From Glutinoglossum americanum (Eukaryota; Ascomycota; Geoglossomycetes; Geoglossales; Geoglossaceae), in contig JAGHQL010000099.1 of the NCBI GenBank assembly GCA_020080175.1, positions 31,142-95,141 on the forward strand: a stretch of 64,000 nucleotides of DNA, read 5' to 3'. How positions within the stretch are numbered: the first letter of the stretch is position 1; the number at the start of each line of letters is the position of its first letter. Shown piece by piece: positions 58,910 to 64,000 of this stretch. The position numbers were made by a program, and so were the translations under genes. A model generated the notes under the pieces. It made no database searches. It was given only the letters and a program-made list of their open reading frames with translations, and was not told where the DNA came from.

Positions 58910-60151
58910 CTACGCCTCGTCTTCCTCCTCATCGCCGTCTCCACTCCAGCCAAGATCTCCCCTCTCATGTGTCCTCACCAGCTCTTCGTGCCCTTCCTCG
59001 ATGCGCCGCGCAATCTCCTGCTCCTCGTCTTCCGCCAGGCGTCCCTGACCGTCAAAAGTGTGGTTCTCCACCAATTTTTCAATGTCGGCCTCGCTGACGT
59101 TACCGACAGCTTTTGCTAGAGTCATGAGCATCGACTGGCGGAGGTAAGGCCCCGGTGTGGGCCAAGGCTGGCTGGTCTTCAGTTTGGTCCAGGTCGTCTC
59201 CCACCCGGGCTGGTTGTACTGTCGGCAGTGCAGGAGGGATATCACAAAGTGGTAATAGAGGAATCGTGCGGCGGGTCTTTGTTGAGTCCGGAAAGCCAGT
59301 TCCTTGCCGTCCAAGTCACCCAGTATGTCCGCCGATTTCATGACTAGTCCCTGGTTCCTTGAGCTATCGTTCACTATAGCGACTTTCCATCTCCGGATTG
59401 GTGTTACGGCCGGATCCACCGGCAAGATGACAAAATTCCCATTGTCGAATGCTTTTTCGATTTGACTGTGGAGAATCAGGCAATTGTCGACGCTGAATAA
59501 CCGGGTTCCTTTCTCTTCGCCGAATATGTAGGTTGCCAGCTCAGTTCCGAGGCTGGCTGGTACGATATGTGCCGCTTTCACCGAATCGGGTGGGAAGAAT
59601 TCGCCAGTTACTTGACATCGTAGCCAGTCTTTATCCGGTGAATCGTCTACCGTTGGGCGGGTGGCGTCGTATGCTTCAATAGTGCTGCGCCTCATTTCTT
59701 TCTGCATGGCTGAGGATCGTTTTCTGCTAGTGTTGGGGTCTTTGTAGAGATGAAGCAATGCAGAAGTAAACGCGCCCTCACTATCAGGAGTGAGGAGGGC
59801 CACCTTCCCATCCTTCTCATCAATGGCACGCAGCTTACGTTTTAGCTGCCAAAGGTCATCTCCTAGTGACACAATCCGCCTGTTAATCGTCCGTCGGGCA
59901 GCACGACACTCTCTATCCTCCATCATCTTGTGCTCGATCTCCCAACCCATCTCGTCTCTGTCAAGGGCCAACTCCTCGCGCTCCAGTTCGATATCATCGA
60001 TTCGCAATTCGATATATCGTTTGGAGTCCTTCTCCAAAGAGCTATTAGATAATTTCCGCTTCAGCTCCCCTCGGCTAGCTTGCACGTTTAACCGCCGCTC
60101 GTTTCGGTTGGGGAGTGAGGCAGAGCGATCTGGGATTTGGGAGGCTTCCAT
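58910..60151 (-). CDS. HNH nuclease-domain protein (413 aa)
   Basis: The start is the ATG at 60151 (MEASQIPDRS). A CAG acceptor lies two bases before it, with a branch TGCTAAC and a donor GTAAGC upstream, so a 5' UTR intron is likely. Residues 35-115 form a charged coiled coil (ELRIDDIELEREELALDRDE). An HNH_2-type domain covers about residues 180-270: CQVTGEFFPPDSVKAAHIVP holds the first His, then VDNCLILHSQIEKAFDNGNF holds the Asn and second His. A long helical region follows, with an acidic C-terminal tail (GDGDEEEDEA). Such HNH proteins are expanded in ascomycetes and their targets are unknown. DNA cleavage is an inference from the motif. Confidence 0.8.
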   Translation of the reverse strand: MEASQIPDRSASLPNRNERRLNVQASRGELKRKLSNSSLEKDSKRYIELRIDDIELEREELALDRDEMGWEIEHKMMEDRECRAARRTINRRIVSLGDDLWQLKRKLRAIDEKDGKVALLTPDSEGAFTSALLHLYKDPNTSRKRSSAMQKEMRRSTIEAYDATRPTVDDSPDKDWLRCQVTGEFFPPDSVKAAHIVPASLGTELATYIFGEEKGTRLFSVDNCLILHSQIEKAFDNGNFVILPVDPAVTPIRRWKVAIVNDSSRNQGLVMKSADILGDLDGKELAFRTQQRPAARFLYYHFVISLLHCRQYNQPGWETTWTKLKTSQPWPTPGPYLRQSMLMTLAKAVGNVSEADIEKLVENHTFDGQGRLAEDEEQEIARRIEEGHEELVRTHERGDLGWSGDGDEEEDEA

Positions 60152-60605
60152 GTCTGCGTCACACGACAATCGATTGTTAGCAGAACTAACAAGATGACAA
60201 GGCCTAGCCTTCCCTCAGTGCTTACCGTGTATGGTATAGAATCGATTGGGTGTTGCGGGAGAGGATGTGGTCGAGATGAGGGCGAGGTGGGTAGGTCTCT
60301 ACCTACGGAAAGTCTTGGCGCTTCGTTGCCCAAATGCCACACGATGCTAGCACTGATACTAGCGTCAATACCGTCTTACCTAATCTGCCGCACACGCTGA
60401 CCTGATGAACGGGAGTAGCCAAAAATCCTGCATTCATCAAATTTTCAACATAAATTTATCAATGTCACAGTCAGCCGCCGCACAGAGGTCGGAGGAGGGT
60501 TAGCCCTATGGGAGCAAGCGGGGCACAGGAAGTAAGCCGGCCGTTGAGTAGGATACATGGCTGATGACGAAGGAAGGGGGGGGGGGCCCGGGGTAGGTCC
60601 CACTC
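60152..60605. other. Promoter-side spacer of the HNH gene
   Basis: Contains the probable 5' UTR intron of the HNH gene (about 60154-60228) and a G-run at 60577-60586. No other gene seen. Confidence 0.4.
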
Positions 60606-60609
60606 GGGG

Positions 60610-60705
60610 CGTCATAAGGAACCCACCAAGGAAGCACGGACGGCATAGGAAGGGCTGTGCGTGCGCGCACGTACAAGGGCCTAGCACAAGGCCGATGGAA
60701 GACGT
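60610..60705 (-). repeat. Dispersed repeat, copy 2 (inverted relative to copy 1)
   Basis: Reverse complement matches 20850-20945 in order: GTGCGCGCA, GCCGTCCGT, CTTCCTTG, GGTTCCTTATGACGCC. Divergence is mostly transitions. Confidence 0.55.
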
Positions 60706-63250
60706 CGCTAGGAGCGGAAGTGGAAGGGCCCAGGCTGGTATCGCCCTCGGGCCCCCAGCCACAATGAATATATATATAGGGCCGACGAGGACCCTAAAAG
60801 GAACCTCATCTGTCAAAACTTATAAACACCTTAGATGTACCATAGCAAGAATTCATTCTACTCAGGCACCACCTTGTGGTACTCTTATTGAGCCGAGGAA
60901 GTTCCCCTTAGTAGCTGAGTGGTTCCGTCACCTTAGCTGCTATGGTACGATCAATATCGACAGGGCCGGAGCAGCCGACCATTTATACAACTTCACGTCA
61001 CGTAGCTAGCATTTAGGCAGTCGCGAGCAATTCAATTCACCGACCCCCATTCATTCGTTTACATAGTCCATATACCTCCAGCCACCATTCCCCCGTATCG
61101 AGCACAACCCCTAACAGTATTCGCGTGCATGCCTATCAGAAGGCCCGGAAAGGTCGGCCGAAGGGGCCCTCTGTTGAAGTTGAAATTGAGACGCAAACCA
61201 ATCGGTTACCGGTGACACGGAATAGGAGTACACCAATTTCCGCTAGCCCCTATTTGGTCGGCTTGGCACCCGACGCCCAACAAGAATTCTTCTCTACGCT
61301 CACTTAGCAACAACTTTGTACTTAATCAATTGAAGCAATGCCTATAGAACGTCTACTATACAAGTAATCTTCAATACCCTCACTCAAGATTCCCGTGTAG
61401 AACGACAGGACAGACCTATCAAGCCCTCCGAGCCCCTTCCGCTTGTTTCCGCGGGAGCGCCTTCCGCCACTACTACTTTCCGGCCACAGAGGAACAACCA
61501 AACATGGGGAGCTTCTGCACCGTGCTGCGAGGCGCCGGGCTTCTGGCCGCCGGGATGTCATCGGCTTCCTTCTGACGATGGGAGCAGGCGTCAATCGTAT
61601 CATGCGGCTTGTCTCGGATTTCGGCATCGTCTTTGGAGAGGCGGACTCGGCTGCCCTGGAGGTCTGCGGCACAACAAGATGCGTGGATGGTGTAGATAGG
61701 GTGTAAATGATAAAATTCTGGTTATAATTGCGCCCTCTGTAATTGGTTTTTATATATATCTATGGCCTTTTGACTGTGTGCACGTCTTTTAGATGTGACT
61801 GCTGTTCCCCCCCTAAGCACTCTGAGCCCCATGAATTGCCCTTGCCCTTGTCTGGGCCCCTGTCATTGCTTTCTGCTAGCGCTCTGAAGCCTCTGTACTA
61901 GTCAATGCTCTCTTTTTGATGTTTCCCTTCTGTTTTTTTCACCTGCAAGCTGGGGTTGGAAGGCAAAGGAAGGGGTAACTCAGCAGATGAGTCCAGATCG
62001 GCAATGGGCGGCCAATGTGGCTCCCACTCTTCTTCTGTTTGAGACACTTCGCAGCTTGTGCCTCCTTCTTTTTCTGGGCTGATGAGATTCCGGCCCCCTA
62101 ATCAAAATTTAGCTAATTCGACCCCTTTGCTAGATAGAGGCCTTAGTCTATTTGAGTAGGTGCACTCGGTTCCCATCCAAGCGACAACCCCTAAGGGACC
62201 GACATATGCTATCGCAGCTTCGCTGGGGATTCCTGCACGAATTCAAGCCCTTGATTTGAAGGAGGCCTCTGTTCTTTCGAGCAGACACTCGAATGTAGCC
62301 CACACGGATATGGGATTTTAAGAGGCAAGGGCAATTATGGTAGAATCCCCCTTAAAAAGATAGGATGTCTACCCGTCAGTGAGGCCGCGTGTCTAGCTCC
62401 TTGCCATCCTAGGAATATAATATGAGCGCATCCCCCTTCAGTTCATCCGCAAAGTTCTCTCTCTGCCATACTCCTCAACCCCTCACAAATCACTCCATCG
62501 CAGACACATTTCATTGCACCAAGCTGTAGTAACAAAGCGTATTTGATCAATTTAACTGCCACAAAAACAAGAGCATATTATCTCCTAAATGCTAGAACAT
62601 AAAAGGTCATGGTCAGGAATATGATAGCTGTAAGCCCGGTCACTCGGGTTGGTGCCGGTGATTAAAGAGCACAAGCCCCATTGGCCTTGCAACCGAGCTA
62701 CGGCAAAAAACAAACTTTCCGTGAATAGCGGACTTGAAACGCATACGGCGAGCCAGAAAGCGGGTAGCAGGCTAAAGCACGTGCGGCGAGCCAAAACGGC
62801 GTGCTGGAAGGCGCACTTGTCCTCTGCCGTTCGAAATGACGTATCTGCCTGGCATTGACCAACAAAGTTTATTCCCTCGTAAGCGACAAAGTTTTAGTGC
62901 GTAACCCGGCCCACCTAAAGCAGCGAGGTTGCGACTAATCAAGCTACCACATTCTATATGGTTGCTAAACCCGACACAGTATTGCTTTGTGCCTAGTGAG
63001 CAATTTCTAGGTATCGACGCTTTAATGGCGTCAGGATTGGGAACGGCAGTAAGGGCAGCGCCCGCAGCACTTTGCGCCTGGCGACAACCGGCAAAGAGAT
63101 AATGATGTCCGAGGGGGCCTGTGCGAGGCCCATAGACGTGTTTAGGAGGTCTATTGGCGGCTCACTACTAAGGTACGACACTCGAAATACCATTTCATAT
63201 ATAGTACGGACAAAAACTGACGGACTGCCTCACATATAAAACGTTAGGAG
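60706..63250. other. Long spacer, no supported gene
   Basis: Open frames at 61443-61706 and on the opposite strand overlap and have no recognisable motif. 61740-62100 is T-rich. Nothing else supported. Confidence 0.4.
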
Positions 63251-63846
63251 CTAGGCAGAAATAACCAAAAGAAGGAAGCCAAGTAGGAGAGCCATATCCG
63301 CATTGGCAGCTGCAGAAGCGATGGTATGGTCCGAAGGGGTCATAGAAGGGTTAGCTGCAGTTGTACCACCCCCACTCGTGTCAACAGCAACTATGCTATT
63401 CGTAACTGGTGGGATTACTAAAATTGCGGTTGCTGTATAGTCGGTACTGAAGGCGGGAATGGTATTATTGACCGACCCCGGGATAGCCTGTTTAATTGCG
63501 GTTTCAGGAGCTAATGTGCTGGCAGGAGTTAGACTATTTCCGATAATAGCGGTGGTAATAATGGCATCCTTGGTGAATTGGTCCATGTTGTCACCCGGGT
63601 TCAGTCCGGGGAGCATTCCAGGTTCGCAATGGAATACCAGTTTCGTTTGCGAGCAATGAAACCACTGTGGTGCAGAAGTCATGACGATGAAACGGAAAAT
63701 AAACTTCCCGCTTTCATTCATAGTATTAAACTGATTGAAACTAGTGTCGAATTGGCCATTCGGATCGTATGAGTTACAAATCTTGTTGGGATATCGACTC
63801 AGCTGGCTAGAATCGGTGACGCGGCCGGTGGAGTCCTCCAGTGGAC
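63251..63846 (-). CDS. GPI-anchored cupredoxin-like cell-surface protein, 3' part
   Basis: The frame from about 63846 to the stop at 63251 gives the second half of a fungal GPI-anchored cupredoxin. The copper-site region reads PQWFHCSQTKLVFHCEPGM followed by LNP, the pattern Cys-His-Met of such proteins. A Thr/Ser/Ala-rich stalk of about 90 residues follows, then a hydrophobic C terminus (MALLLGFLLLVISA) preceded by small residues suited to GPI attachment. A stop lies in frame at 63848..63850, so an acceptor (TTGAG) is assumed there. The first exon, with the signal peptide and first copper ligand, is either in 63850-64000 or beyond the edge. Such proteins sit at the cell wall; copper binding is inferred. 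Confidence 0.6.
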
Positions 63847-64000
63847 CTCAACTATAAAGGTAGTTAGTATTCTCATTGCTTTCTGTATCAATTAACGCAA
63901 TCGTTTTACCCGCCTACACCACAACCTACAATAGCAATATTGTACCCCGCGAGGAGTCGATGGGAGTGTTTTCCCAAGTGTCCGAGATGCGAGACCCAGA

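Noticed and set aside
60557-61009. 150-codon plus-strand open frame
   Set aside because: Covers the dispersed repeat in antisense and its G-run; composition is that of the repeat, not of a gene.

Overview
The window looks like nuclear DNA of a filamentous ascomycete (Pezizomycotina). The strongest marker is a Woronin-body hex1 gene ending in the peroxisomal signal SRL, a gene confined to that subphylum. Other fungal markers are a Rieske-tailed assimilatory nitrite reductase, a Cti6-type PHD protein, a DUF8035 protein and a GPI-type cupredoxin. Genes are split by short introns with GT-AG ends and CTRAY-like branch sites. I cannot place the class; the intron density and the AT-rich, decayed spacers do not point to one model genus.

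Layout. 1-16 kb is a conserved housekeeping block: a multi-pass membrane protein (-), EMC1 (+), cti6 (-), an unnamed Arg/Gly-rich nuclear-type protein (+) and an 8-exon RGG/RRM mRNA-export-type protein (+). 15.6-24.1 kb is accessory: a decayed gene, a large fungal membrane protein of unknown function, an AT-rich tract, a dispersed repeat, a 3' fragment of the lysine gene LYS9, a chymotrypsin-fold protease-like gene and a Mutator-type transposase fragment. 24.7-35.3 kb carries five minus-strand paralogues of one small single-span membrane protein family, each with the same three exons; the last three lie in tandemly duplicated DNA. A C2H2 zinc-finger gene with three in-frame stops sits inside this array. 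37-43 kb has the DUF8035 gene and hex1. 44.5-51.7 kb has a protein kinase, a small three-exon gene and niiA with a NirA-type box upstream. 52.9-54.7 kb is a complete but inactivated pogo/Fot1 transposon with terminal inverted repeats and TA target duplications. The right end has a secreted cysteine-rich protein, a possible broken gene, an HNH nuclease-type protein, a second dispersed-repeat copy and a GPI-anchored cupredoxin-like gene running to the edge.

Most genes are independent units. The internal stops, frameshifts and transposon remains fit an accessory region shaped by duplication and mutation. The best candidate for something undescribed is the five-member membrane family: a fixed transmembrane core, a C-terminal Glu-Leu-Glu tail, and an N-terminal segment built from trinucleotide repeats that differs in every copy. 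Exon models were derived by eye from splice signals and reading frame and have no transcript support.
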